Assembly: GCF_048564905.1 (NCBI RefSeq)
Contig: NW_027328743.1
Location: 1,116,001-1,180,000, forward strand
Length of the DNA: 64,000 nt
Direction: 5' to 3'
Source: Vicugna pacos
Taxonomy: Eukaryota; Chordata; Mammalia; Artiodactyla; Camelidae
This document shows positions 9,319 to 22,362 of this stretch, piece by piece. The notes beneath the pieces are model-generated. The model did no database searches and had not been told where the DNA came from. It saw only the letters and a list, made by a program, of their open reading frames with translations. Each line of letters opens with the position of its first letter. Within the stretch, counting starts at the first letter, position 1. The position numbers and the translations under genes are program-made.

Positions 9319-11182
9319 GTTCTGGTATTCTGAGTGTGGGGAAGATCCTCAAACTGACAGCAGCACCTGGATTCCATTAGTATCCCTTAGCTTCTGTTCC
9401 CTGAGTGTTCTCTTAGACCAGGACATGAGGGAAAGCTGGGGGTTGGGCTTGGAGGCCACGTAGCAGTGAGTGCCCCCTGATCCATTGAGGAAGTACTTAG
9501 AGGACTTCGCCCTAAACGGAACAACTTTTACTCCATTCATCTGGGTGCAGTGGGGCTGCACATCTCTCCCAAAGCTTAGAATGTGTTCTGGAATCCTGAG
9601 TGCAGGGAAGTTCCTCCAACTGACAGCAGTGCCTGGGTTCTAATTGAATCCCTTTGCTTGTCTTCCCTGATGGAAAGCCTAGGCGGGAGTGCTGGGGAAA
9701 GTCTGGTTTGGGCTCCAAAACCAAGTATTTGCGATGACCTCTCTATGGTTTGTGGAGGTGTTTAAACTACATCCCTAAGCTGGGAACACCTGTGCCCCCA
9801 TAAAGATCCGTGGAGTCTGTTTCCACACCTCCAGCACACACACGAACACTTGCACAGTTATCCTGAGAGTGGGTAGCCTCCTCCAACTGAGAGCAGGGCC
9901 TTGGTTCTTATAAAATCGCTTAACTTGTCTACCCTGTTTGGTTGCCTGATACGGAGTGCTGGGGAAAGGGTGGGTTGGGCTCTAAATCCAAGTATTAGCG
10001 AGTGCTTCTCCATGGGATTTGGAGGTTATTAACCAAAAGCCCACAACATGGGAATACCTGTGCTCCTTGAAAAAAGCGTGGACTCTGTATCCCCACCACC
10101 AGAACACACATGAAGAAGTTTTCTGCTATCCTGAGTGTGGGCTGGCAATTTCAGGTGACAGAAGCGGCTGGGTTCTAATAGAATCCCTTAGCTTGTAATC
10201 CCTGAGTGTTTCCCTAGGACTGACTCTGAGAGAAAACTGGGGGTTGGGCTTTGAGGCCAAATAGTAGCGAGTGTCCCCGATGGACTGAGGAAGTATTTAG
10301 ATGAATTCTCCATAAAGGGAAACACCTGAGCACCCATTCATCTGCGGGGAGTGGGGCTTCAAATCTCCCCACCACACAAGGTTGGGTTCCAGTATCCTGA
10401 GGGTGGGGTAGTTCCTCCAACTGACATCAGCGTCTTGGTTTGAATAGAATCCATTTGCGTGTCTTCCCTGATGGTTTGCCTAGGCCAGTGTGTGGTTGAA
10501 AGTGGGATTTGGGATCTAAAACTAAGTATTAGCGTGTGCCTCTCCATGGGTAGTGGAGATGTTTAAACTACAACCCACAACTTGGGAATTACTGTGACCC
10601 CTGAAAAATGCGTGTGCTATGTTTCCCCACGTCCAGCACACACAGGAAGAAGTGTTCTGGGGTTGTGAGTGTGGGGAGGTTCCTCCAACAGACAGCAGCA
10701 CCTGGGTTGTAATAGAATCCCTTAGCTTGACTTCCCTAAGTGTTTTCCTAGGCCTAGCAGTAAGCGATGGTGGGGGATGGGCTCTAAAGCCAAGTATTAG
10801 CGAGTGCATCTCTGTGGGTAGTGGAGGGTTTTAAACTACTTCCCCAACCTTGGAACACCTGTGCCCCATAAAGATGCGTGGAATCTGTTTCCCCACCTCC
10901 AGCACACACACGGAGACGTGCTCAGGTATCCTGATTGTGGGGAGGCTCCTCCAAATGACAGCAGCGCCTGGGTTCTAAAAGAATCCCTTAGCTTGTCTTC
11001 CCTGATGGCATGGCTAGGCTGGAGAGTGGGGGAAAGTGGGGGTTGGGCTCTAAACCAAGTATAAGCAAAAGCCTATCCATGGGATGTGGGTTTTTAACCT
11101 ACAACCCACAACCATGGAATAAATGTGCCCCCTGAAAGATGCTTTGACTGTTTCCCTACATCCAGCACACACACGAAGATGT
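9319..11182. repeat. HOR unit U6 (1864 bp)
   Basis: m1-m2 belong to the U4/U8 lineage. m4 has the AAAACTGGGGG variant of U4. m5 has a private ATCCATTTGCG. Confidence 0.97.
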
Positions 11183-13045
11183 GTTCTTGTATTCTGAGTG
11201 TGGGCATGTTCCTCAAACTGACAGCAGAACCTGGATTCTATTAGTATCCCTTAGCTTCTGTTCCCAGGGTGTTCTTTTAGGCCAGGCCATGAGGGAAAGC
11301 TGGGGGTTGGGCTTGGAGGCCACGTAGCAGTGAGTGCCCCCTGATTCATTGAGGAAGCACTAAGAGGACTTCTCCCTAAAGGGAACACCTTTTCCTGCAT
11401 TCATCTGGGTGCAGTTGGGCTGCACATCTCTCCCACACCTAAGAATGTGTTCTGGAATTCTGAGTGCAGGGAAGTTCCTCCAACTGACAGCAGCGCCTGG
11501 GTTCTAATTGAATCCCTTTGCTTGTCTTCCCTGATGGAAAGCCTAGGCGGGAGTGCGGGGGAAAGTGTGGTTTGGGCTCCAAAACCAAGTATTTGCGATG
11601 ACCTCTCTATGGTTTGTGGAGGTGTTTAAACTACATCCCTAACCTGGGAACACCTGTGCCCCCATAAAGATCCGTGGAGTCTGTTTCCACACCTCCAGCA
11701 CACACACGAACACTTGCACAGTTATCCTGAGAGTGGGCAGCCTCCTCCAACTGAGAGCAGGGACTTGGTTCTTATAAAATCGCTTAACTTGTCTACCCTG
11801 TTTGTTTGCCTGATACGGAGTGCTGGGGAAAGGGTGGGTTGGGCTCTAAATCCAAGTATTAGCGAGTGCTTCTCCATGGGATTTGGAGGTTATTAACCAA
11901 AAGCCCACAACATGGGAATACCTGTGCTCCTTGAAAAAAGCGTGGACCCTGTATGCCCTCCACCAGAACACACATGAAGAAGTTTTCTGCTATCCTGAGT
12001 GTGGGCTGGCAATTTCAGGTGACATAAGCGGCTGGGTTCTAATAGAATCCCTTAGCTTGTAATCCCTGAGTGTTTCCCTAGGACTGACTCTGAGAGAAAC
12101 CTGGGGGTTGGGCTTTGAGGCCAAAGAGTAGCGAGTGTCCCCGATGGAATGAGGAAGTGTTTAGATGAATTCTCCATAAAGGGAAACACCTGAGCACCCA
12201 TTCATCTGCGTGGAGTGGGGCTTCAAATCTCCCCACCACACAAGGTTGGGTTCCAGTATCCTGAGGGTGGGGTAGTTCCTCCAACTGACATCAGCGTCTT
12301 GGTTTGAATAGAATCCTTTTGCTTGTCTTCCCTGATGGTTTGCCTAGGCCAGTGTGTGGTTGAAAGTGGGATTTGGGATCTAAAACTAAGTATTAGCGTG
12401 TGCCTCTCCATGGGTAGTGGAGATGTTTAAACTACAACCCACAACTTGGGAATTACTGTGACCCCTGAAAAATGCGTGTGCTATGTTTCCCCACGTCCAG
12501 CACACACAGGAAGAAGTGTTCTGGGGTTCTGAGAGTGGGGAGGTTCCTCCAACAGACAGCAGCACCTGGGTTGTAATAGAATCCCTTAGCTTGACTTCCC
12601 TAAGTGTTTTCCTAGGCCTAGCAGTAAGCGATGGTGGGGGATGGGCTCTAAAGCCAAGTATTAGCGAGTCCATCTCTGTGGGTAGTGGAGGGTTTTAAAC
12701 TAATTCCCCAACCTTGGAACACCTGTGCCCCATAAAGATGCGTGGAATCTGTTTCCCCACCTCCAGCACACACACGGAGACGTGCTCAGGTATCCTGATT
12801 GTGGGGAGGCTCCTCCAAATGACAGCAGCGCCTGGGTTCTAAAAGAATCCCTTTGCTTGTTTCCCTAATGGCATGCCTAGGCTGGAGAGTGGGGGAAAGT
12901 GGGGGTTGGGCTCTAAACCAAGTATAAGCGAGAGCCTATCCATGGGATGTGGGTTTTTAACCTACAACCCACAACCATGGAATAAATGTGCCCCCTGAAA
13001 GATGCTTTGACTGTTTCCCTACATCCAGCACACACACGAAGATGT
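11183..13045. repeat. HOR unit U7 (1863 bp)
   Basis: U3-like m1-m2 and U5-like m3-m7 with the m7 deletion. A private GACATAAGCGG lies in m4 near 12,023 and CCAAAGAGTAG near 12,121. Confidence 0.97.
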
Positions 13046-14908
13046 GTTCTGGTATTCTGAGTGTGGGGAAGATCCTCAAACTGACAGCAGCACCTGGATT
13101 CCATTAGTATCCCTTAGCTTCTGTTCCCTGAGTGTTCTCTTAGACCAGGACATGAGGGAAAGCTGGGGGTTGGGCTTGGAGGCCACGTAGCAGTGAGTGC
13201 CCCCTGATCCATTGAGGAAGTACTTAGAGGACTTCGCCCTAAACGGAACAACTTTTACTCCATTCATCTGGGTGCAGTGGGGCTGCACATCTCTCCCAAA
13301 GCTTAGAATGTGTTCTGGAATCCTGAGTGCAGGGAAGTTCCTCCAACTGACAGCAGTGCCTGGGTTCTAATTGAATCCCTTTGCTTGTCTTCCCTGATGG
13401 AAAGCCTAGGCGGGAGTGCTGGGGAAAGTCTGGTTTGGGCTCCAAAACCAAGTATTTGCGATGACCTCTCTATGGTTTGTGGAGGTGTTTAAACTACATC
13501 CCTAAGCTGGGAACACCTGTGCCCCCATAAAGATCCGTGGAGTCTGTTTCCACACCTCCAGCACACACACGAACACTTGCACAGTTATCCTGAGAGTGGG
13601 CAGCCTCCTCCAACTGAGAGCACTACCTTGGTTCTTATAAAATCGCTTAACTTGTCTACCCTGTTTGGTTGCCTGATACGGAGTGCTGGGGAAAGGGTGG
13701 GTTGGGCTCTAAATCCAAGTATTAGCGAGTGCTTCTCCATGGGATTTGGAGGTTATTAACCAAAAGCCCACAACATGGGAATACCTGTGCTCCTTGAAAA
13801 AAGCGTGGACTCTGTATCCCCACCACCAGAACACACATGAAGAAGTTTTCTGCTATCCTGAGTGTGGGCTGGCAATTTCATGTGACAGAAGCGGCTGGGT
13901 TCTAATAGAATCCCTTAGCTTGTAATCCCTGAGTGTTTCCCTAGGACTGACTCTGAGAGAAACCTGGGGGTTGGGCTTTGAGGCCAAATAGTAGCGAGTG
14001 TCCCCGATGGACTGAGGAAGTATTTAGATGAATTCTCCATAAAGGGAAACACCTGAGCACCCATTCATCTGCGTGGAGTGGGGCTTCAAATCTCCCCACC
14101 ACACAAGGTTGGGTTCCAGTATCCTGAGGGTGGGGTAGTTCCTCCAACTGACATCCGCGTCTTGGTTTGAATAGAATCCCTTTGCGTGTCTCCCCTGATG
14201 GTTTGCCTAGGCCAGTGTGTGGTTGAAAGTGGGATTTGGGATCTAAAGCTAAGTATTAGGGTGTGCCTCTCCATGGGTAGTGGAGATGTTTAAACTACAA
14301 CCCACAACTTGGGAATTACTGTGACCCCTGAAAAATGCGTGTGCTATGTTTCCCCACGTCCAGCACACACAGGAAGAAGTGTTCTGGGGTTCTGAGTGTG
14401 GGGAGGTTCCTCCAACAGACAGCAGCACCTGGGTTGTAATAGAATCCCTTAGCTTGAATTCCCTAAGTGATTTCCTAGGCCTAGCAGTAAGCGATGGTGG
14501 GGGATGGGCTCTAAAGCCAAGTATTAGCGAGTGCATCTCTGTGGGTAGTGGAGGGTTTTAAACTACTTCCCCAACCTTGGAACACCTGTGCCCCATAAAG
14601 ATGCGTGGAATCTGTTTCCCCACCTCCAGCACACACACGGAGACGTGCTCAGGTATCCTGATGGTGGGGAGGCTCCTCCAAATGACAGCAGCGCTTGGGT
14701 TCTAAAAGAATCCCTTAGCTTGTCTTCCCTGATGGCATGCCTAGGCTGGAGAGTGGGGGAAAGTGGGTGTTGGGCTTAAACCAAGTATTAGTGAGAGCCT
14801 ATCCATGGGATGTGGGTTTTTAACCTACAACCCAAAACCATGGAATAAATGTGCCCCCTGATAGATGCTTTGAGTGCTTCCCTACATCCATCACACACAC
14901 GAAGATGT
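13046..14908. repeat. HOR unit U8 (1863 bp)
   Basis: U4/U6-like m1-m2. From m3 on it matches U15 at an offset of 13,044 bp: GAGAGCACTACC in m3, TTTCATGTGAC in m4, CATCCGCGTC in m5, and TTGGGCTTAAACC (1 bp short) in m7. Confidence 0.97.
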
Positions 14909-16772
14909 GTTCTGGTATTCTGAGTGTGGGGAAGTTCCTCAAACTGACAGCAGCACCTGGATTCTATTAGTATCCCTTAGCTTCTGTTCCCTGAGTGTTC
15001 TCTTAGACCAGGACATTAGGGAAAGCTGGGGGTTGGGCTTGGAGGCCACGTAGCAGTGAGTGCCCCCTGATCCATTGAGGAAGTACTTAGAGGACTTCTC
15101 CCTAAAGGGAACACCTTTTCCTGCATTCATCTGGGTGCAGTGGGGCTGCACAACTCTCCCACACCTAAGAATGTGTTCTGGAATTCTGAGTGCAGGGAAG
15201 TTCCTCCAACTGACAGCAGCACCTATGTTCTAATTGAATCCCTTTGCTTGTCTTCCCTGATGGAAAGCCTAGGCGGGAGTGCGGGGGAAAGTGTGGTTTG
15301 GGCTCCAAAACCAAGTATTTGCGATGACCTCTCTATGGTTTGTGGAGGTTTTTAAACTACATCCCTAACCTGGGAACACCTGTGCCCCCATAAAGATCCG
15401 TGGAGTCTGTTTCCACACCTCCAGCACACACACGAACACTTGCACAGTTATCCTGAGAGTGGGCAGCCTCCTCCAACTGAGAGCAGGGCCTTGGTTCTTA
15501 TAAAATCGCTTAACTTGTCTACCCTGTTTGGTTGCCTGATACGGAGTGCTGGGGAAAGGGTGGGTTGGGCTCTAAATCCAAGTATTAGCGAGTGCTTCTC
15601 CATGGGATTTGGAGGTTATTAACCAAAAGCCCACAACATGGGAATACCTGTGCTCCTTGAAAATAGCGTGGACTCTGTATCCCCACCACCAGAACACACA
15701 TGAAGAAGTTTTCTGCTATCCTGAGTGTGGGCTGGCAATTTCAGGTGACAGAAGCGGCTGGGTTCTAATAGAATCCCTTAGCTTGTAATCCCTGAGTGTT
15801 TCCCTAGGACTGACTCTGAGAGAAACCTGGGGGTTGGGCTTTGAGGCCAAATAGTAGCGAGTGTCCCCGATGGACTGAGGAAGTATTTAGATGAATTCTC
15901 CATAAAGGGAAACACCTGAGCACCCATTCATCTGCGTGGAGTGGGGCTTCAAATCTCCCCACCACACAAGGTTGGGTTCCAGTATCCTGAGGGTGGGGTA
16001 GTTCCTCCAACTGACATCAGCGTCTTGGTTTGAATAGAATCCCTTTGCTTGTCTTCCCTGATGGTTTGCCTAGGCCAGTGTGTGGTTGAAAGTGGGATTT
16101 GGGATCTAAAACTAAGTATTAGCGTGTGCCTCTCCATGGGTAGTGGAGATGTTTAAACTACAACCCACAACTTGGGAATTACTGTGACCCCTGAAAAATG
16201 CGTGTGCTATGTTTCCCCACGTCCAGCACACACAGGAAGAAGTGTTCTGGGGTTCTGAGTGTGGGGAGGTTCCTCCAACAGACAGCAGCACCTGGGTTGT
16301 AATAGAATCCCTTAGCTTGACTTCCCTAAGTGTTTTCCTAGGCCTAGCAGTAAGCGATGGTGGGGGATGGGCTCTAAAGCCAAGTATTAGTGAGTGCATC
16401 TCTGTGGGTTGTGGAGGGTTTTAAACTACTTCCCCAACCTTGGAACACCTGGGCCCCATAAAGTTGCGTGGAATCTGTTTCCCCACCTCCAGCACACACA
16501 CGGAGACGTGCTCAGGTATCCTGATTGTGGGGAGGCTCCTCCAAATGACAGCAGCGCCTGGGTTCTAAAAGAATCCCTTAGCTTCTCTTCCCTGATGGCA
16601 TGCCTAGGCTGGAGAGTGGGGGAAAGTGGGGGTTGGGCTCTAAACCAAGTATAAGCGAGAGCCTATCCATGGGATGTGGGTTTTTAACTTACAACCCACA
16701 ACCATGGAATAAATGTGCCCCCTGAAAGATGCTTTGACTGTTTCCCTACATCCAGCACACACACGAAGATGT
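14909..16772. repeat. HOR unit U9 (1864 bp)
   Basis: Matches U16 throughout at an offset of 13,044 bp: GACATTAGGG in m1, AGCACCTATG in m2, GAAAATAGCGTGG in m3, GGTTGTGGAGG in m6 and CCTGGGCCCCATAAAGTTGC in m6. The m2 GTTTAAAC is lost. Confidence 0.97.
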
Positions 16773-18635
16773 GTTCTTGTATTCTGAGTGTCGGGAAGTT
16801 CCTCAAACTGACAGCAGCACCTGGATTCTATTAGTATCCCTTAGCTTCTGTTCCCTGAGTGTTCTTTTAGGCCAGGCCATGAGGGAAAGCTGGGGGTTGG
16901 GCTTGGAGGCCACGTAGCAGTGAGTGCCCCCTGATCCATTGAGGAAGTACTTAGAGGACTTCTCCCTAAAGGGAACACCTTTTCCTGCATTCATCTGGGT
17001 GCAGTGGGGCTGCACAACTCTCCCACACCTAAGAATGTGTTCTGGAATTCTGAGTGCAGGGAAGTTCCTCCAACTGACAGCAGCGCCTGGGTTCTAATTG
17101 AATCCATTTGCTTGTCTTCCCTGATGGAAAGCCTAGGCGGGAGTGCGGGGGAAAGTGTGGTTTGGGCTCCAAAACCAAGTATTTGCGATGACCTCTCTAT
17201 GGTTTGTGGAGGTTTTTAAACTACATCCCTAACCTGGGAACACCTGTGCCCCCATAAAGATCCGTGGAGTCTGTTTCCACACCTCCAGCACACACACGAA
17301 CACTTGCACAGTTATCCTGAGAGTGGGCAGCCTCCTCCAACTGAGAGCAGGGCCTTGGTTCTTATAAAATCGCTTAACTTGTCTACCCTGTTTGGTTGCC
17401 TGATACGGAGTGCTGGGGAAAGGGTGGGTTGGGCTCTAAATCCAAGTATTAGCGAGTGCTTCTCCATGGGATTTGGAGGTTATTAACCAAAAGCCCACAA
17501 CATGGGAATACCTGTGCTCCTTGAAAAAAGCGTGGACTCTGTATCCCCACCACCAGAACACACATGAAGAAGTTTTCTGCTATCCTGAGTGTGGGCTGGC
17601 AATTTCAGGTGACAGAAGCGGCTGGGTTCTAATAGAATCCCTTAGCTTGTAATCCCTGAGTGTTTCCCTAGGACTGACTCTGAGAGAAACCTGGGGGTTG
17701 GGCTTTGAGGCCAAATAGTAGCGAGTGTCCCCGATGGACTGAGGAAGTATTTAGATGAATTCTCCATAAAGGGAAACACCTGAGCACCCATTCATCTGCG
17801 TGGAGTGGGGCTTCAAATCTCCCCACCACACAAGGTTGGGTTCCAGTATCCTGAGGGTCGGGTAGTTCCTCCAACTGACATCAGCGTCTTGGTTTGAATA
17901 GAATCCCTTTGCTTGTCTTCCCTGATGGTTTGCCTAGGCCAGTGTGTGGTTGAAAGTGGGATTTGGGATCTAAAACTAAGTATTAGCGTGTGCCTCTCCA
18001 TGGGTAGTGGAGATGTTTAAACTACAACCCACAACTTGGGAATTACTGTGACCCCTGAAAAATGAGTGTGCTATGTTTCCCCACGCCCAGCACACACAGG
18101 AAGAAGTGTTCTGGGGTTCTGAGTGTGGGGAGGTTCCTCCAACAGACAGCAGCACCTGGGTTGTAATAGAATCCCTTAGCTTGACTTTCCTAAGTGTTTT
18201 CCTAGGCCTAGCAGTAAGCGATGGTGGGGGATGGGCTCTAAAGCCAAGTATTAGCGAGTGCATCTCTGTGGGTAGTGGAGGGTTTTAAACTACTTCCCCA
18301 ACCTTGGAACACCTGTGCCCCATAAAGATGCGTGGAATCTGTTTCTCCACCTCCAGCACACACACGGAGACGTGCTCAGGTATCCTGATTGTGGGGAGGC
18401 TCCTCCAAATGACAGCAGCGCCTGGGTTCTTAAGAATCTCTTAGCTTGTCTTCCCTGATGGCATGCCTAGGCTGGAGAGTGGGGGAAAGTGGGGGTTGGG
18501 CTCTAAACCAAGTATAAGCGAGAGCCTATCCATGGGATGTGGGTTTTTAACCTACAACCCACAACCATGGAATAAATGTGCCCCCTGAAAGATGCTTTGA
18601 CTGTTTCCCTACATCCAGCACACACACGAAAATGT
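16773..18635. repeat. HOR unit U10 (1863 bp)
   Basis: m1 has GTGTCGGGAAG, shared with U11 and U17. Private marks are GAGGGTCGGGTAG at the m4/m5 junction area, CACGCCCAGC in m5 and a 1-bp deletion in m7 (TTCTTAAGAATCTC). Confidence 0.97.
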
Positions 18636-20498
18636 GTTCTTGTATTCTGAGTGTCGGGAAGTTCCTCAAACTGACAGCAGCACCTGGATTCTATTAGTAT
18701 CCCGTAGCTTCTGTTCCCTGAGTGTTCTTTTAGGCCAGGCCATGAGGGAAAGCTGGGGGTTGGGCTTGGAGGCCACGTAGCAGTGAGTGCCCCCTGATCC
18801 ATTGAGTAAGTACTTAGAGGACTTCTCCCTAAAGGAACACCTTTTCCTGCATTCATTTGGGTGCAGTGGGGCTGCACATCTCTCCCACAGCTTAGAATGT
18901 GTTCTGGAATTCTGAGTGCAGGGAAGTTCCTCCTACTGACAGCAGTGCCTGGGTTCTAATTGAATCCCTTTGCTTGTCTTCCCTGATGGAAAGCCTAGGC
19001 GGGAGTGCGGGGGAAAGTGTGGTTTGGGCTCCAAAACCAAGTATTTGCGATGACCTCTCTATGGTTTGTGGAGGTGTTTAAACTACATCCCTAACCTGGG
19101 AACACCTGTGCCCCCATAAAGATCCGTGGAGTCTGTTTCCACACCTCCAGCACACACACGAACACTTGCACAGTTATCCTGAGAGTGGGCAGCCTCCTCC
19201 AACTGAGAGCAGGGCCTTGGTTCTTATAAAATCGCTTAACTTGTCTACCCTGTTAGGTTGCCTGATACGGAGTGCTGGGGAAAGGGTGGGTTGGGCTCTA
19301 AATCCAAGTATTAGCGAGTGCTTCTCCATGGGATTTGGAGGTTATTAACCAAAAGCCCACAACATGGGAATACCTGTGCTCCTTGAAAAAAGCGTGGACT
19401 CTGTATCCCCACCACCAGAACACACATGAAGAAGTTTTCTGCTATCCTGAGTGTGGGCTGGCAATTTCAGGTGACAGAAGCGGCTGGGTTCTAATAGAAT
19501 CCCTTAGCTTGTAATCCCTGAGTGTTTCCCTGGGACTGACTCTGAGAGAAACTTGGGGGTTGGGCTTTGAGGCCAAATAGTAGCGAGTGTCCCCGATGGA
19601 CTGAGGAAGTATTTAGATGAATTCTCCATAAAGGGAAACACCTGAGCACCCATTCATCTGCGTGGAGTGGGGCTTCAAATCTCCCCACCACACAAGGTTG
19701 GGTTCCAGTATCCTGAGGGTGGGGTAGTTCCTCCAACTGACATCAGCGTCTTGGTTTGAATAGAATCCCTTTGCTTGTCTTCCCTGATGGTTTGCCTAGG
19801 CCAGTGTGTGGTTGAAAGTGGGATTTGGGATCTAAAACTAAGTATTAGCGTGTGCATCTCCATGGGTAGTGGAGATGTTTAAACTACAACCCACAAATTG
19901 GGAATTACTGTGACCCCTGAAAAATGCGTGTGCTATGTTTCCCCACGTCCAGCACACACAGGAAGAAGTGTTCTGGGGTTCTGAGTGTGGGGAGGTTCCT
20001 CCAACAGACAGCAGCACCTGGGTTGTAATAGAATCCCTTAGCTTGACTTCCCTAAGTGTTTTCCTAGGCCTAGCAGTAAGCGATGGTGGGGGATGGGCTC
20101 TAAAGCCAAGTATTAGCGAGTGCATCTCTGTGGGTAGTGGAGGGTTTTAAACTACTTCCCCAACCTTGGAACACCTGTGCCCCATAAAGATGCGTGGAAT
20201 CTGTTTCCCCACCTCCAGCACACACACGGAGACGTGCTCAGGTATCCTGATTGTGGGGAGGCTCCTCCAAATGACAGCAGCGCCTGGGTTCTAAAAGAAT
20301 CCCTTAGCTTGTCTTCCCTGATGGCATGCCTAGGCTGGAGAGTGGGGGAAAGTGGGTGTTGGGCTCTAAACCAAGTATAAGCGAGAGCCTATCCATGGGA
20401 TGTGGGTTTTTAACCTACAACCCACAACCATGGAATAAATGTGCCCCCTGAAAGATGCTTTGACTGTTTCCCTACATCCAGCACACACACGAAGATGT
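18636..20498. repeat. HOR unit U11 (1863 bp)
   Basis: Shares with U17 (offset 11,181 bp) a 1-bp deletion in m1 (CTAAAGGAACACC), CTCCTACTGACAGCAGTGCC in m2 and CTGTTAGGTTGCC in m3. The m1 deletion creates the longest open frame of the window (124 codons, minus strand), which is incidental. Confidence 0.97.
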
Positions 20499-22362
20499 GT
20501 TCTGGTATTCTGAGTGTGGGGAAGATCCTCAAACTGACAGCAGCACCTGGATTCCATTAGTATCCCTTAGCTTCTGTTCCCTGAGTGTTCTCTTAGACCA
20601 GAACATGAGGGAAAGCTGGGGGTTGGGCTTGGAGGCCACGTAGCAGTGAGTGCCCCCTGATCCATTGAGGAAGTACTTAGAGGACTTCGCCCTAAACGGA
20701 ACAACTTTTACTCCATTCATCTGAGTGCAGTGGGGCTGCACATCTCTCCCACACCTAAGAATGTGTTCTGGAGTTCTGAGTGCAGGGAAGTTCCTCCAAC
20801 TGACAGCAGCGCCTGGGTTCTAATTGAATCCCTTTGCTTGTCTTCCCTGACGGAAAGCCTAGGCGGGAGTGCGGGGGAAAGTGTGGTTTGGGCTCCAAAA
20901 CCAAGTATTTGCGATGACCTCTCTATGGTTTGTGGAGGTGTTTGAACTACATCCCTAACCTGGGAACACCTGTGTCCCCATAAAGATCCGTGGAGTCTGT
21001 TTCCACACCTCCAGCACACACACGAACACTTGCACAGTTATCCTGAGAGTGGGCAGCCTCCTCCAACTGAGAGCAGGGCCTTGGTTCTTATAAAATCGCT
21101 TAACTTGTCTACCCTGTTTGGTTGCCTGATACGGAGTGCTGGGGAAAGGGTGGGTTGGGCTCTAAATCCAAGTATTAGCGAGTGCTTCTCCATGGGATTT
21201 GGAGGTTATTAACCAAAAGCCCACAACATGGGAATACCTGTGCTCCTTGAAAAAAGCGTGGACTCTGTATCCCCACCACCAGAACACACATGAAGAAGTT
21301 TTCTGCTATCCTGAGTGTGGGCTGGCAATTTCAGGTGACAGAAGCGGCTGGGTTCTAATAGAATCCCTTAGCTTGTAATCCCTGAGTGTTTCCCTAGGAC
21401 TGACTCTGAGAGAAAACTGGGGGTTGGGCTTTGAGGCCAAATAGTAGCGAGTGTCCCCGATGGACTGAGGAAGTATTTAGATGAATTCTCCATAAAGGGA
21501 AACACCTGAGCACCCATTCATCTGCGGGGAGTGGGGCTTCAAATCTCCCCACCACACAAGGTTGGTTTCCAGTATCCTGAGGGTGGGGTAGTTCCTCCAA
21601 CTGACATCAGCGTCTTGGTTTGAATAGAATCCTTTTGCTTGTCTTCCCTGATGGTTTGCCTAGGCCAGTGTGTGGTTGAAAGTGGGATTTGGGATCTAAA
21701 ACTAAGTATTAGCGTGTGCCTCTCCATGGGTAGTGGAGATGTTTAAACTACAACCCACAACTTGGGAATTACTGTGACCCCTGAAAAATGCGTGTGCTAT
21801 GTTTCCCCACGTCCAGCACACACAGGAAGAAGTGTTCTGGGGTTGTGAGTGTGGGGAGGTTCCTCCAACAGACAGCAGCACCTGGGTTGTAATACAATCC
21901 TTTAGCTTGACTTCCCTAAGTGATTTCCTAGGCCTAGCAGTAAGCGATGGTGGGGGATGGGCTCTAAAGCCAAGTATTAGCGAGTGCATCTCTGTGGGTA
22001 GTGGAGGGTTTTAAACTACTTCCCCAACCTTGGAACATCTGTGCCCCATAAAGATGCGTGGAATCTGTTTCCCCACCTCCAGCACACACACGGAGACGTG
22101 CTCAGGTATCCTGATTGTGGGGAGGCTCCTCCAAATGACAGCAGCGCCTGGGTTCTAAAAGAATCCCTTAGCTTGTCTTCCCTGATGGCATGGCTAGGCT
22201 GGAGAGTGGGGAAAAGTGGGGGTTGGGCTCTAAACCAAGTATAAGCGAGAGCCTATCCATGGGATGTGGGTTTTTAACCTACAACCCACAACCATGGAAT
22301 AAGTGTGCCCCCTGAAAGATGCTTTGACTGTTTCCCTACATCCAGCACACACACGAAGATGT
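20499..22362. repeat. HOR unit U12 (1864 bp)
   Basis: m1 is like U4/U6/U8. m4-m7 match U14 at an offset of 3727 bp. AATAAA in m7 is AATAAG, and the m2 palindrome reads GTTTGAAC. Confidence 0.97.

Noticed and set aside
18503-18877. 124-codon open frame on the minus strand in m7/m1/m2 of U10-U11, the longest in the window
   Set aside because: It exists only because a 1-bp deletion in m1 of U11 joins two shorter frames found elsewhere in the array. It has no recognisable domain and spans a unit boundary.
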